The notes: generated from the letters alone by a model not told the origin. DNA of 64,000 bases from Grammothele lineata (GCA_002150815.3 NDFF03000020.1:100690-164689); one strand, 5' to 3'; counted from the stretch's first letter, positions 33,493 through 43,421 are shown. Translations and numbers: made by a program.

Positions 33493-34827
33493 TCAGGACT
33501 CTCGATACGCAGGAAGTATGTCAACCTCCCCAACTCGCTCCGCTACATGCGCACTGTGTCCAGCAGGAACGTCGAGAATATACTCTACTCTATAGGGAGA
33601 CTGAGGTAAGTCCGAGCCCGAAGCGAGGATAGGAAGCTGGCCGACGCTGCTGTTGAAAGCGCCGCTATGCGGTCCGGCCCGTCCGGGCGGGCCACTCTCT
33701 CCGGACGGAGACGATAATGCGGCTGGGTACTGCCCCAACTTGGAGAGGGGAGGCGGGCTCGGCGATTGAGGAAGGGGCGGGAGAGGCCGCTCGGACTGAG
33801 GAGTGGGCGGTCCGGTTGCGGAAGGGGAAGAGTGGTAAGACGGCGGTGGGGCGGCGAAGATGGGAAGGCCACCGTCACGGCCGTCTGCCATCCGCATGTG
33901 AATGGAATGCGGCGCTTTACGTCCGGCACTTAGAGGTACGGGCGCGACGCCATCGTAAGTGCCCGGCGGGGCTGTGTCGGTCTGAGGCGAAGAGAGAGTC
34001 GCGAGCGTGGAGGAGGGAGGCGGGAAGACAGCGCTGCCTGTACTTGTTGAAGCGGTCTCGCGCGGCAATGTTGCGTTAACTTGCCCTGTGTAATGGCGTG
34101 TAGTCAGAATACGTGCAGCACGATTGATTGCGAGACAGCGGGGAGACAAGGTAGCGTTCAAGAACCGTTGAAACTCACCTCGAGCGGCCATCGTCAGCTG
34201 CGTTGAGGACGGGAAGGGCGAGACAACATCCCCCAACTTATTCTCCGGTTTACCGTATGTAAAGCCGCACAGGACGCCGGAGCCGAAGATGCCGCGTCGC
34301 AAAAGCAGCAAGAATAACGCAACCACGAAGATGACGCTAACGACTATCCCGGCAATCTGGGCATGAGTGAGTGAGTGATGTGAAGGGGCTGGGAAGTTGG
34401 CGGATGAAGAGAGAGAAGTGGGCGAGAGAGATGAAGTCGAATCACTGGTCGCAGACGGAGTGTTGACGCTATCCGTGGAATTTGGTAGGAGATTGGTGGA
34501 TATGGGCGTCAAGAGAATGGTCGAGGTGATAATCGTGACGATGGTGAACACTGATGGCCCAAGCGATAAGCTCGCGCTGGCTTCGCTGGCAGAGAGAGCA
34601 AGGCTCGGAGTCTGCGTTACGACGGTGGTCAAAGTCTCGGTCGTTAGCGATGTTCCAGTTACGGAGAGTGGGATTGTTGGTGATGCCGGCTGCGTGGTGG
34701 TCGAGGACGTTCCTGACGAAGTCAATGGAAAGGAAGTCGGTAGAACGGACGCAGCGAGATCCGCATTCAATGCTTCACGGGGGAGAGTGAACTCCCCGGA
34801 GATCCCTCGTAAAACCTTGGTCTTCAT
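33493..34827 (-). CDS. Single-pass membrane protein with PPxY/SH3-ligand tail (cassette 3)
   Basis: Modelled as exons 34827-34179 and 34085-33493 (413 residues). The 93-base intron has no stop in frame, so a retained form of 444 residues is possible. The cassette 1 paralogue has a stop in the same intron, which argues for splicing. The Ser/Thr-rich part contains PLSVTGTSLTTETLTT and VFTIVTIITSTILLTPIS. The membrane segment is near 158-177 (IAGIVVSVIFVVALFLLLL), followed by RRGIFGSGVLCGFTYG. The tail has PPPSYHSSPS and SERPLPPLPQSPSPP. It closely resembles the cassette 1 protein from start to end. It follows BTB gene I by 568 bases. Confidence 0.82.
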   Translation of the reverse strand: MKTKVLRGISGEFTLPREALNADLAASVLPTSFPLTSSGTSSTTTQPASPTIPLSVTGTSLTTETLTTVVTQTPSLALSASEASASLSLGPSVFTIVTIITSTILLTPISTNLLPNSTDSVNTPSATSDSTSSLSPTSLSSSANFPAPSHHSLTHAQIAGIVVSVIFVVALFLLLLRRGIFGSGVLCGFTYGKPENKLGDVVSPFPSSTQLTMAARGEFQRFLNATLSPRCLAINRAARILTTRHYTGQVNATLPRETASTSTGSAVFPPPSSTLATLSSPQTDTAPPGTYDGVAPVPLSAGRKAPHSIHMRMADGRDGGLPIFAAPPPSYHSSPSATGPPTPQSERPLPPLPQSPSPPPLSKLGQYPAALSSPSGESGPPGRAGPHSGAFNSSVGQLPILASGSDLPQSPYRVEYILDVPAGHSAHVAERVGEVDILPAYRES

Positions 34828-35395
34828 GGGTATTCCACCACTGGCGGACGCCGTTTAGCGTTGTTTGGGGCGTAACAAACTGGCAACGAAGTGTTTAAGA
34901 GCGACGGAATACGAGAACGGCGGGCATGAATGTGGCCAGAGGACAGGTCAGCGAAAGGAGAAGTGGACGACTCACCGTCGTGAGGGGAGTCAAATCACGG
35001 AGGTATCGCGGGACTCCCAGAGACCTGGAGCCTCTCCGAATGCCAAGCGCGGGCTAACAATTTGCATCGGTACTTGCTGGCGGTATCTCATTGTCAGCTG
35101 AACTCCGATCTCAGTCGCGCTTCGAGTTGTATGGAGTGAGAGGTTAGCTTGTGACAATCAAAAACTGGACAGATGGCATCCGACACGTGAAGCATTAATG
35201 TGAGAAAGTGGCGGAATGCGAGCATGCCTAGGCATGGTTCTTGATGGAGAGAGGATGAAAATTTGGACGTGAACGCTCGAGCTTCTCAAGAAGCGCCTAA
35301 ACCAGTGCAGGCAGGCGCCGTCGAGACTCGACCCGGTTGTTGGCGTCGGCAGTCTGTGTGTCTCGGGATTACAACATAGTGAGACGCTTACACCT
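34828..35395. other. Cassette 3 spacer between BTB gene I and membrane-protein gene
   Basis: The minus strand at 35267-35233 matches 11231-11265 of cassette 1, including tctccatcaagaaccatg. No gene of its own is seen. Confidence 0.6.
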
Positions 35396-36912
35396 TTATA
35401 GCGACAGCCATTCGTCCAAGTCCTTCCACCATTTCCTCCTCGCCTCCTCCCACGCGTCTACACGCTCTTCTACGCAGCTCGCGCACCATCTATCGCCCAT
35501 CGCCTTGACGCGGTCGACCATCGCATCCACCTCGCGGAGCGGATCGGCCACCTCCTCGACGACGTACTGCGCGAAGGCAGCGCACCACGTCGCTCGCCGC
35601 TCCTCGTGCGCGACAAACCGCGTACACGTCTTGCACGCCCGCTCGCCGGCACTCTCGTTTCCGCCCGCGCCATCTGCCGCGTCCTTGGGCGGCTTGGGGG
35701 GCGTGAGGACCTGTTTGCGCCACGCCGCTTGGAGGCGCGCGCGAGCATTGCAGAGCAGGAGCAGCGTGGCCTCGTGCTTGGGAATCGAAACACCGCACGA
35801 GAAGGAACGCACGAGACGCAAGGGGCGCACGCAATCCTCCCTGGCAACGAGGAGCTCGTACAAGGAGTATTTGCGCACATCGACCGACTGCAGCGTGTAC
35901 GAGAGCGAGAAGATGTCGACAGTTTGCGCGATCGTGAGCGAAGTTGGGCGAGCGCGGGTGGGGAGTTCTGCGCCAGACAAGAGGTGACGAAGACGCTCGG
36001 CCGCGGGCCTGAGCACGACGTCGCACTCGAGCAGAGCAGAGCTCCGCAGGAGTGAGAGAACGATATCGAGAGTAGCTTCCTGTACGGGCTTTGGCCTTCA
36101 GACGACAAAATCAGGTCAGTGAGGTTCGCCTAGAAGATGGAAGGAATACGGCTCACATAGGGACCTCAAGGTATTCGAGTAAGACAGTGAAGTCGTCCGC
36201 AGTCAGACCGTCAGGGCCAGTGTATGAATCCACCGTGGAGGGGTTCTTCTTACGCTTTCCTAGATTCTGACGAACCTCAGAGAAACGTTCCTCGAAGTAC
36301 TGCGAGTATGTGGCGAGGCGCGATTTGAGGAGCTTGCACTGTAAATCTTGTACTCGTATAACCACGTTCCCGTCAGGATACCAGAACTGTGACGAGCGCC
36401 TGATGGCCGATGGTAGCTTGGGCTTTCTAGCAGTAGCGGGGCCCGCTCTTGTACCTCTAGGTCGCCTGGAATCGGGTGAGGATGCTGCCGACAACTCCTC
36501 TACGCGCTGGTGAGCGCGGGTCGTGGGGCATTTTAGCTTCAGAGGCACTAGTGCGACAGAACAGATGCACGCTCACCACCCGTTTGCCTTCCGATCTGTC
36601 CAATCCTGCAGGTGGCGAGGGTGTCTTCCGCTTCTGTATTGCACTACTGGAGGCGGCATTTCCTGCTTCATCAGTCTGAGTGTGTTGCGACTGCTCAATG
36701 ATCAACCGCAAAGTAAGCGCGAGTACAATTCCGCATCGCCGAAGGCGGCTCTACCTAGTACTTACTTACCGTTGGGTGTGTCCCGACCGACTCGTGCTCA
36801 ATCTCAGCGGCGGGATATAGTCGTCATCGCCGTCATCATCATCTTCCGAGGAGCCGTGGATAGGAAACAAAAGCCCAACCGGACCCGGCGGCGATAATGG
36901 AGGCGAAGACAT
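35396..36912 (-). CDS. BTB domain protein I (cassette 3 partner)
   Basis: Exons 36912-36770, 36646-36577, 36506-36157 and 36095-35396 give 420 residues. The first exon is 143 bases, as in gene D, and ends in HTQR where D ends in RSQR. The acceptor of the short second exon is uncertain by three bases, or more if a longer form is used, because the longer frame upstream does not fit the phase of exon 1. The BTB core starts near residue 112 with FWYPDGNVVIRVQ and LLKSRLATYSQYFEE. Exon 3 ends LEVPM with a split Met codon. The C-terminal half has VRKYSLYELLVARE, CKTCTRFVAHEERRATWC, RWCASCVEERVDAWEE and KWWKDLDEWLSL. The membrane-protein gene of cassette 3 follows. Confidence 0.8.
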
Positions 36913-37226
36913 GGATTAGGCGGGCAACGCACGATAGGCGATTAAGGTTGGCGCGCCAGACGGACGACGCGCGAGAAGATCGATGCAAATACGCACAAAC
37001 AGCGCGTCGGTGGCGTTCCCTGCACCGTGTGACATTGTACAATGCTTGCGTGCACACTCAGGCTGCACAGTCGGCATGACAGTCCATGAGTTGGATTGAG
37101 GTCTATCACAGGCAGCAGAGCTTCAAGCAGGCTAGAGTGCGGAGGCGCACCGTAGCCCCTTACGGCTCGCGGCCGGGGGTTCAACATGACGTCGACTTCA
37201 AGGTGATTCTCAGCATGGCACTCAAC

Positions 37227-37372
37227 TCATCGGCCGGGCAGTACGTGGGCGGATATTGCAGGAGCAGAGGGAGAAAGGAAGGCGAGGAGAGCGCCCTGCT
37301 GTGTGCGACGCGGTACGATGCCGAGTCGGACGGACCGTCGCCCGCGAGCGGACTCGACCTCTTAGATCTGAA
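37227..37372 (+). pseudogene. Relic of the aspartic-protease C-terminal tail
   Basis: It encodes LLCATRYDAESDGPSPASG, which is LLCATQYEAESDGPSPASG in the intact protease (19195-21782), with weaker similarity just before (GQYVGGYC against GQHLGTW). No catalytic part is present. Order and orientation relative to the following EthD-like gene are the same as in the intact locus, so it marks the edge of the duplicated segment. Confidence 0.85.
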
Positions 37373-37404
37373 CGTTCAGCGCTTGCTGTCCGGCTCCCTT
37401 CTCC

Positions 37405-37472
37405 ATCATCGCTTCCTCCTCTTCCTCTTCCTCCTCTTCTTCCTCCTCCTCCTCCTCCTCCTCCTCCTTGTC
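37405..37472 (+). repeat. CCT/CTT-rich microsatellite
   Basis: Near-perfect triplet repeats of cct and ctt with a few interruptions, just downstream of the protease relic. Absent at the matching place of the intact locus. Confidence 0.8.
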
Positions 37473-37970
37473 AGACTGCACGCGTAATGTTAGACATCTA
37501 GCAGATTGCGCAATGAAGCCATTTCAACGGCCACTAGCCCACGAGGAATCTCGGGGACACGGCCTCGTTTGTCGCATCCGGCTCTGTGACCATCTTCCTC
37601 GATACCGCCCAAGACCAGCATATATCGTCGTCGTCGACGGCCATCGGCGTTAGCAATCTAACACGGTTGAGGCATGCAAAAGAACGTACCGTGGAGGTGT
37701 CGTTAGAAACAGGACAGGGCCGGATGGACAAGGGAGGTAACTATGTGGTGATTCTGAAGGCCCCGAGCTTCCGGTGGGATGACGTCTTTCGGTTGGCCGT
37801 CGGGTTATTCTCTGCGCGATGTCTAATCACCATTTGGTTGCATGTAGCCTGTGAGTCTTCTTTGAGCCTTACCAACTCTCCGGCCGGGCTTTGTGCTCCC
37901 AGCCTATGCTCCTTCTCTCCCGGCTCTCTCGTTTACCCTCCTTCCGCGCAGTCTTCGCGCGTCGCGCACT

Positions 37971-37977
37971 TATATCT
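37971..37977 (+). promoter_or_regulatory. TATA-like element of EthD-like copy 2
   Basis: Reads tatatct, about 77 bases before the chosen ATG at 38053, the same spacing as in copy 1. Confidence 0.5.
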
Positions 37978-38052
37978 ACCCTATCGCGTCGGTGCCAAAG
38001 CACACTCGCCCATCCATCCATCGCAAGCCTTCGCACCCAACACTTGCTCGCG

Positions 38053-38787
38053 ATGCCCGGCCTCCTCCTCGTCCTCAGCGAGCCCGGCCCCGACTTCTCC
38101 TACGACGAGTTCAACGACTGGTACGATAACGAGCACATCCCCCTCCGCGTCCCCATCCCCTCCTTCCTCTCCTGGTCCCGCTGGGTCGCCACAGACGGCA
38201 AGACCCCCACCTATGCTGCCCTCTACGACCTCACTGACCCCGATGCCGTCAACCAACCCCCCTACTCGACCCTCACCGACACCCGCTCCGAGCGCGAGAA
38301 GGACATCTTCGCACGCGCTGCGCTCATCGGCCGCCGGATCTACACCTCCCTCCCCATCGCCGTGCCCCCCACAGCTGGGGCCGCGTACGACCCCACGAAG
38401 CCAGGCACGTACCTCACGCTCCTCTCCGCGAACGTGCCGGCAGAGCTGGAGGCGGAGTTCAACAAGTGGTACGACGAGGAGCACGTCGTGTTGTTCTCTG
38501 CGCTGCCCGAGTGGGTGCGTACGACGCGCTATGTGCTCGCGGACTCTGGCGCGCTTGGGGCGGACGAGGGGTTGAAGGCAAAGGCGGGCAAGCCTGCAAA
38601 GTATTTGGCGCTACACGAGTGGACGGATGAGGGCGTGAGGGACACGGATGCGTTCAAGGCCACTATCGTGACGCCCTGGGCGCAGCGCGTGCTCGGCTCC
38701 GCGACGGACATGGAGATCAGGACGTTCAAGCTGATGAGGACGTGGACGAGGGACCAAGAGCGTAGTGAGTTCTGTCTGTGCGTGTAA
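38053..38787 (+). CDS. EthD-like dimeric alpha-beta barrel protein (copy 2)
   Basis: A single exon of 244 residues beginning MPGLLLVLSEPGP. It carries the same paired motifs as copy 1 (DWYDNEHIPLRV and KWYDEEHVVLFSALPEW). About 16 of 234 shared residues differ, mostly conservatively, with no frame damage, so the copy looks functional. The C terminus is 10 residues longer (DQERSEFCLCV) because the stop of copy 1 has been lost; a spliced end is another possibility. An upstream in-frame ATG at 37906 would add 49 residues, as in copy 1. It lies within the inverted segmental duplication whose protease part has decayed. Confidence 0.75.
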   Translation: MPGLLLVLSEPGPDFSYDEFNDWYDNEHIPLRVPIPSFLSWSRWVATDGKTPTYAALYDLTDPDAVNQPPYSTLTDTRSEREKDIFARAALIGRRIYTSLPIAVPPTAGAAYDPTKPGTYLTLLSANVPAELEAEFNKWYDEEHVVLFSALPEWVRTTRYVLADSGALGADEGLKAKAGKPAKYLALHEWTDEGVRDTDAFKATIVTPWAQRVLGSATDMEIRTFKLMRTWTRDQERSEFCLCV

Positions 38788-39206
38788 TCGAAGTCGGTGC
38801 TGACTCGGGAGCAGTCGAGTCTTCGTCGGGAATCCGTGCGGCCAGGATGTAACGTGAATCATGTATTGCAGAGAAGTATCTTCAATTTATGTATCATTCG
38901 TACGCTCTACTCTAGATCCTTCGCTATGTGAAAGTTGTCGGAGCACAACACCACGTCCCTTAGCGTGTTCGTCATCTCCGAAGCTCCGAGAGGACCCTCG
39001 AACAGCGTGAGCACGCAAGACGGCGATTATTTTAGATCTAGGAAGATCGTCATGAAAGTCTAGCGCACGTTGGCCGTCCAAGGCAGCTCTCCACGAAAAT
39101 CTCGCGGGAGGAAGCACAAGCGTATTATCATGGTCGACGTATCGCTCACATGTCGGGTATGCACACAGACGGCAACAACGTTCTTCTACATTCTCCGTTC
39201 GCGCCT
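38788..39206. other. Intergenic region after EthD-like copy 2
   Basis: About 420 bases. No gene or repeat is supported. Confidence 0.4.
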
Positions 39207-39570
39207 TCACAGCGTACGCGGGAGCCACTCGTCCAACCCGCCCCACCACTTGTCGCGCGCAACGGGTCACGCGTCTCTTCAGCCACGAAGTTGGCGAACG
39301 TGCCGCACCACGCGGCCTTGACGATATGAGCGTCGTGCACGGAGGCAAGCCTAGGTATAGCCTTCCCTCTGTGCAGGCGTTCTTGGAGAGCGATTTGACG
39401 TTCTCGGCGCGTACGTCCGCCCAGAACGTGTCCTTCGCGAGGAGCCCATAGAGCATCCGCTTGAAGGTCCCAGTCAGTTTCAGGTCCTTCATATCTCCAG
39501 TTACGGATAGGGGTGTCTTTGTGGAGAGCATTGTTTGACGAGAGGTGGGGAGCAACACTGAGGACTGTCG
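39207..39570 (-). pseudogene. Broken five-exon-type BTB C-terminal half
   Basis: On the minus strand it reads SVLLPTSRQTML, LKLTGTFKRMLYGLLAKDTFW and SLSKNAC, then jumps frame to VKAAWCGTFANFVAEETRDPLRA, then to DKWWGGLDEWLPRTL and a stop at 39207. Compared with BTB genes B and G, two blocks are missing: the region after SLSKNAC and the WCxxC region. The BTB domain is absent. It lies past EthD-like copy 2, as intact gene G lies past copy 1, so it may mark the other end of the segmental duplication. Confidence 0.8.
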
Positions 39571-39987
39571 CTTACCGAGCTGATCGAGCTGGAGAGCCTT
39601 GTAGATGCGCGGAAATGTCTTACTGATCATTCGTCTGTCCCGAGAAGCGGGGTTCCTGAGGAAAATAACAAGGCGTTGCAAACCCAGTGTGAGGAAAAAG
39701 AGTTGCCTTCGAGGCGTTTGAATTGCCAGGTCTCGGAGGTCGCGGTTGTGAAGAGAGCTGCCGAGGACCGGACAGCCTCTTCTACCAAACATTCACAAAC
39801 AACGCGTCTGTGGCAGACGACCTCCGGATGTGCGCCTCCTTGTCCAATTCCGCTTCGAGTTCGTCGACCGCGACGTGGGCCACTGTGGCACGTCCTTTGG
39901 CTCCTTTCACTCTCCCATTTACTCCCTTGTCTTGTACACACGCACAAACTCCCGACGTCGGTGTTTTCTGAGTCCTGAGGCGCGGCA
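39571..39987. other. Intergenic region before BTB locus J
   Basis: About 420 bases without a supported gene. It should hold the promoter of locus J. Confidence 0.4.
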
Positions 39988-41522
39988 ATGCTTCCGACTC
40001 CCGATGTGGAGAGCAACCCGTCGAAGTTGATGCCAGCTAGCGACCGTCCCCGGAGCATTCCTACTACAACGAGTCCTCCACAAGGAAGAACTTCGAACAA
40101 AGCTGAGGAATCCCGTTCCTCTCAAGAACGTGCATCAGACCCGTTGATTAACACTGATCATTCGTTCGGTGAGGGTCAACATTGTTGACGATAATGGTCT
40201 GGCATTGAGTCCGAATGCGTCAGCGGACACCTTACATCTGCTCGGAAAAATTGACGACGAATTGGCCAAAGCCAAGTCGCTTTTTTTACCACTTTCCATA
40301 CCTGATCCGTTGAAACGGGTAAGGTAGTACACTAGAGAATTTTTCTGAACTGTACCATTAACCTGTGATGGTACAGCGGGCCCCTGACCAAACAACACCG
40401 TCGAAACAGCCTAAAATCCGCAAAACGAAGACTCCATCGGAAAGCTACCGCGACTTATTGAATTTGTTTGAACCCGATGCTGGTCTCGTCGAAACCTTGC
40501 TCCACTCGATGGCGGCCACGGCAACGGTGGAGGATTTACCGGAAGTCTACCAGTGTTCAAAGGACTTCTGGTACCCTGATGGAAATGTTATTATCCAGTC
40601 CGGACCGGTGCATTTCAAGCTACTACGATCTCGATTCGAAGACCAGTCGGGAACCTTCTAAGCCATGCGAACAGATGCGCGTTGGACGCATCCAATGATG
40701 AAGATGGTGGACGGTTGCTTTGTGTACGACTTCACGAATATAGTCACGCCCCGCGAGCTCACGGAACTCCTCAAGTATCTCGAAGGACCTAGGTGCGCAG
40801 TTATTGGTGGGAACGTTCTGTCTTCTTATCTCGTGTGGCTCAGGTCACACCTCATTCCGATCGCGTCGCTTGACGAGGCATTCTCCCTTGTTCGCACCTC
40901 TCAGAAACTCGACTGCCTGACTATCGGACATCTGGCAGCAGAACGAATCAAGACTCTTTTGTCTTCCTCTACACCCCCGACACGCACTATGCCCCCGATT
41001 TCGCTCTCTGATGCGGTCCAGATCATCAAGTATTCTCCCAAGCCAGGTCCTTACGACATATCACCCGCCTTCAAGCGGGTATGGTACGACATCCTCGCCC
41101 ACCCTGGATTCTGGGGTGACAGCCAACCTATAATGCGGCGGTCGCTGTCAGCAGATCAGCTCAACTCGCTCTATATTGCTCGATCCCGTCTGCAGGTGGC
41201 GTGGCGCTCGCAACTCCTCGCGGCCCCAAAAGCAGACGCGGATGCTGCGGCAGGAGGACAGCCCTGCAAGACCTGTATTGCACACACATGGAGGGACGAC
41301 AGGCGCGCAGCGTGGTGCGGGACGTTCATGGAGTTCGTGAAGGACGAGGTGGCGGACCCGCTACGTGAGATCGATGTGGTGATTGAGCGAATCAAAGCGG
41401 TGGAGGCGACGTGGTGCCCGAGCTGTGTAGATGAACGCATCAAGGCGTGGGAGGCAGCTAGGACGCGATGGTGGAAGGTGCTGGACGGATGGTTGGGTCT
41501 TCGTGAATCGGATACTAAGTAG
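39988..41522 (+). pseudogene. BTB domain protein J with an in-frame stop
   Basis: Exons 39988-40168, 40224-40318, 40377-40792 and 40844-41522 join in phase. A TAA at 40659-40661 interrupts the BTB domain just after LLRSRFEDQSGTF. The frame resumes at once (AMRTDARW, then MVDGCFVYDF, LTELLKYLEG), and everything downstream is intact: FKRVWYDILAHPGFW, CKTCIAHTWRDDRRAAWC, TWCPSCVDERIKAWE and RWWKVLDGWLGL. No intron could remove the stop. Either this is a recent nonsense allele, or the product is a truncated N-terminal protein, or the base is a sequence error. The BTB start (FWYPDGNVIIQSG) is typical. The last intron (51 bases) has no stop and could be read through. Without the stop the model would have about 456 codons. 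Confidence 0.75.
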
Positions 41523-41659
41523 TTACATGGCGTTGAGACTTGTTGCACGGCGACGAATGAAGGATTTTCTGCTCGTATTGCGTCGTGATGGGAGATCACA
41601 TGGGTGTCCTTTCAACCAGCTTCATGCATACACGACAATGTCATACGAAAATGTACTAC

Positions 41660-43421
41660 TTAGCACGCGGATATCCCCAACCACTCGTCCAGCTCTGCCC
41701 ACCACCGCTCACGCGCGACCTCCCACGCATGCACACGCTCGTCCACACAGCTCGCGCACCACTGGTCCTCTATCTTCCTAATCCGCGCAAGCATCGCGTC
41801 CACTTCGCGGATGGGGTCGCCCACCTCGTCCGCCGCATACGCCGCCCCGAACGCGCCGCACCAGCCCGCCGCGCGCTCGTCGCGCCACGCGAAGCGCAGG
41901 CACGTCTTGCACGGCTGCCCGCCCGCCGCGGCGTCCGCGCACGGCTTGGGCGGCGTCAGCACCAGCCGGCGCCACGCGGCTTGGAGGCGGAGGCGCGCGT
42001 TGACGAGCGATGGAAGGAGGGAAAGGAGCAGGACGGGGTCCAGGTTTGAGGACGCGGCCGTGGTCATTGTCGACGTGGCGGTGCTGTCTGTCCCCAGCGC
42101 GGCGGCCCAGAAGTCGGAGCTGACGAGGATGTCGTACAGCGCGCGCTTGCGGACGTCGGACATGCGGAGCGTCTCGGAGAGCGCGAGGGCTTGGAGGGTG
42201 TCGGGTAGAGGAAGTGAGGGGTCGGAACGTGTTGGCGGGCGCGTGGACGACAGGAGCCTACGGACACGCGCCTTCGCGAGGTCGAAGATGACTGCGCTTG
42301 CTAGGATGTGGGATGTGCGCAAGAGGGAGAGGGCGACGTGTGCAGAGGCTTCCTGAATGGGATGCTCACTGCAGATCTGAATGAGCACGCGTCGAATGTT
42401 GCGAAGCGAGAAACACTCACGCTGGAAGGTCCAAGTATCTCATGAACGCCGTGAAGTCATCCGCTGACAGCTCTGAAGGCGCCATATACAGTCGTTTGGG
42501 GCCTTGCTCGTGGAAGATGGTCTTGAGGCGGAGGCAATGCTGTTCGAGGCGCGACTTGAACAGTTTGAAGTAGTAGTTCTCGACCTTAATCACCACGTTC
42601 CCGTCTTTGTACCAGAACTCTGGCGAAGGAACCACCATGGGCGGTGGAAAATCCACACAGGCTCCATCACGTTCAGGAGAGGCAGCGTCTGGAGGAGCGA
42701 AATCGTAATTCGCGTCCTGTAAAGCGAACAGTATGAGCAACTTGAGACTGAGCCAACCACAGCGAATCTCACGTGGGGATGTGGAGAAGCCGCCTTGACT
42801 ATTCTATGTCCGCTCTCTATCACGTTTGACGGCGATTTCGAACGCTCTGAACGAGCATTACTACCACTGCCCTGGGGAGTGGCGTGCTGAAGGCTGGGAT
42901 CAGAAAGGATAGGGGTATGGATGTCCAGAGACGACTGACATATTCGCGAGAGCCTGACGTTGATAGCCCGCCCTTATCTGAGAACCGAGGCCCATTCCCC
43001 GAAGACGGCAAGGTGCGTTCCTGTGGCCCATGACCGTCCACAGAACCAGACGCCGACAGAGGGTGGAATATAAAGACATCTTGTCGCGCGCCGTTGGCGT
43101 GGCGGTCTTTCTTCCTGGACCGCCGTACGATGGCCGCCGGCGCAACTTTCGACGGAGATGCTTCCCCGGGCTGATCACCAGGACCTTCAACATGTGCGTC
43201 GCCCGATCGAACGTGGATGTCTCGTCGTTTAGACCGCTCGCTTTGCGCTGGGGTATCTCCTCCAGCTCGAGTCGAGTCACAACTCTGCAGTGGTACATCT
43301 TCGTCATGACGAGTGCATACGAATGGAGAACAGAACGTACGCGTTTCAAGGGACGATGTTTGTTGCGAGCGGGGGTCTGTAAAGAGTCTTCGCCTCTTCC
43401 GTGAACTGGGTGGTCGGACAT
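41660..43421 (-). CDS. BTB domain protein K with long N-terminal extension
   Basis: Exons 43421-43341, 43284-42940, 42886-42773, 42716-42421 and 42368-41660 join in phase to 514 residues. The first three exons encode about 180 polar, low-complexity residues (AIVRRSRKKDRHANG, SERSKSPSN). BTB follows with FWYKDGNVVIKVE and FKLFKSRLEQHCLRLK, ending LDLPA, with the intron inside the Ala codon where others have Met. The C-terminal part has VRKRALYDILVSSDFW, CKTCLRFAWRDERAAGWC, QWCASCVDERVHAWE and RWWAELDEWLGI. The Cys module spacing resembles locus J, which lies tail-to-tail with it 137 bases away. The N-terminal exons rest on phase and splice consensus only. Confidence 0.75.

Larger units (their letters stand above)
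36913..38052. other. Duplicated spacer with protease relic, upstream of EthD-like copy 2
   Basis: Between BTB gene I and EthD-like copy 2. It contains the protease tail relic, a CCT-rich microsatellite, and stretches homologous to the 18.5-19.2 kb spacer in the same order. No other gene is supported. Confidence 0.6.
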
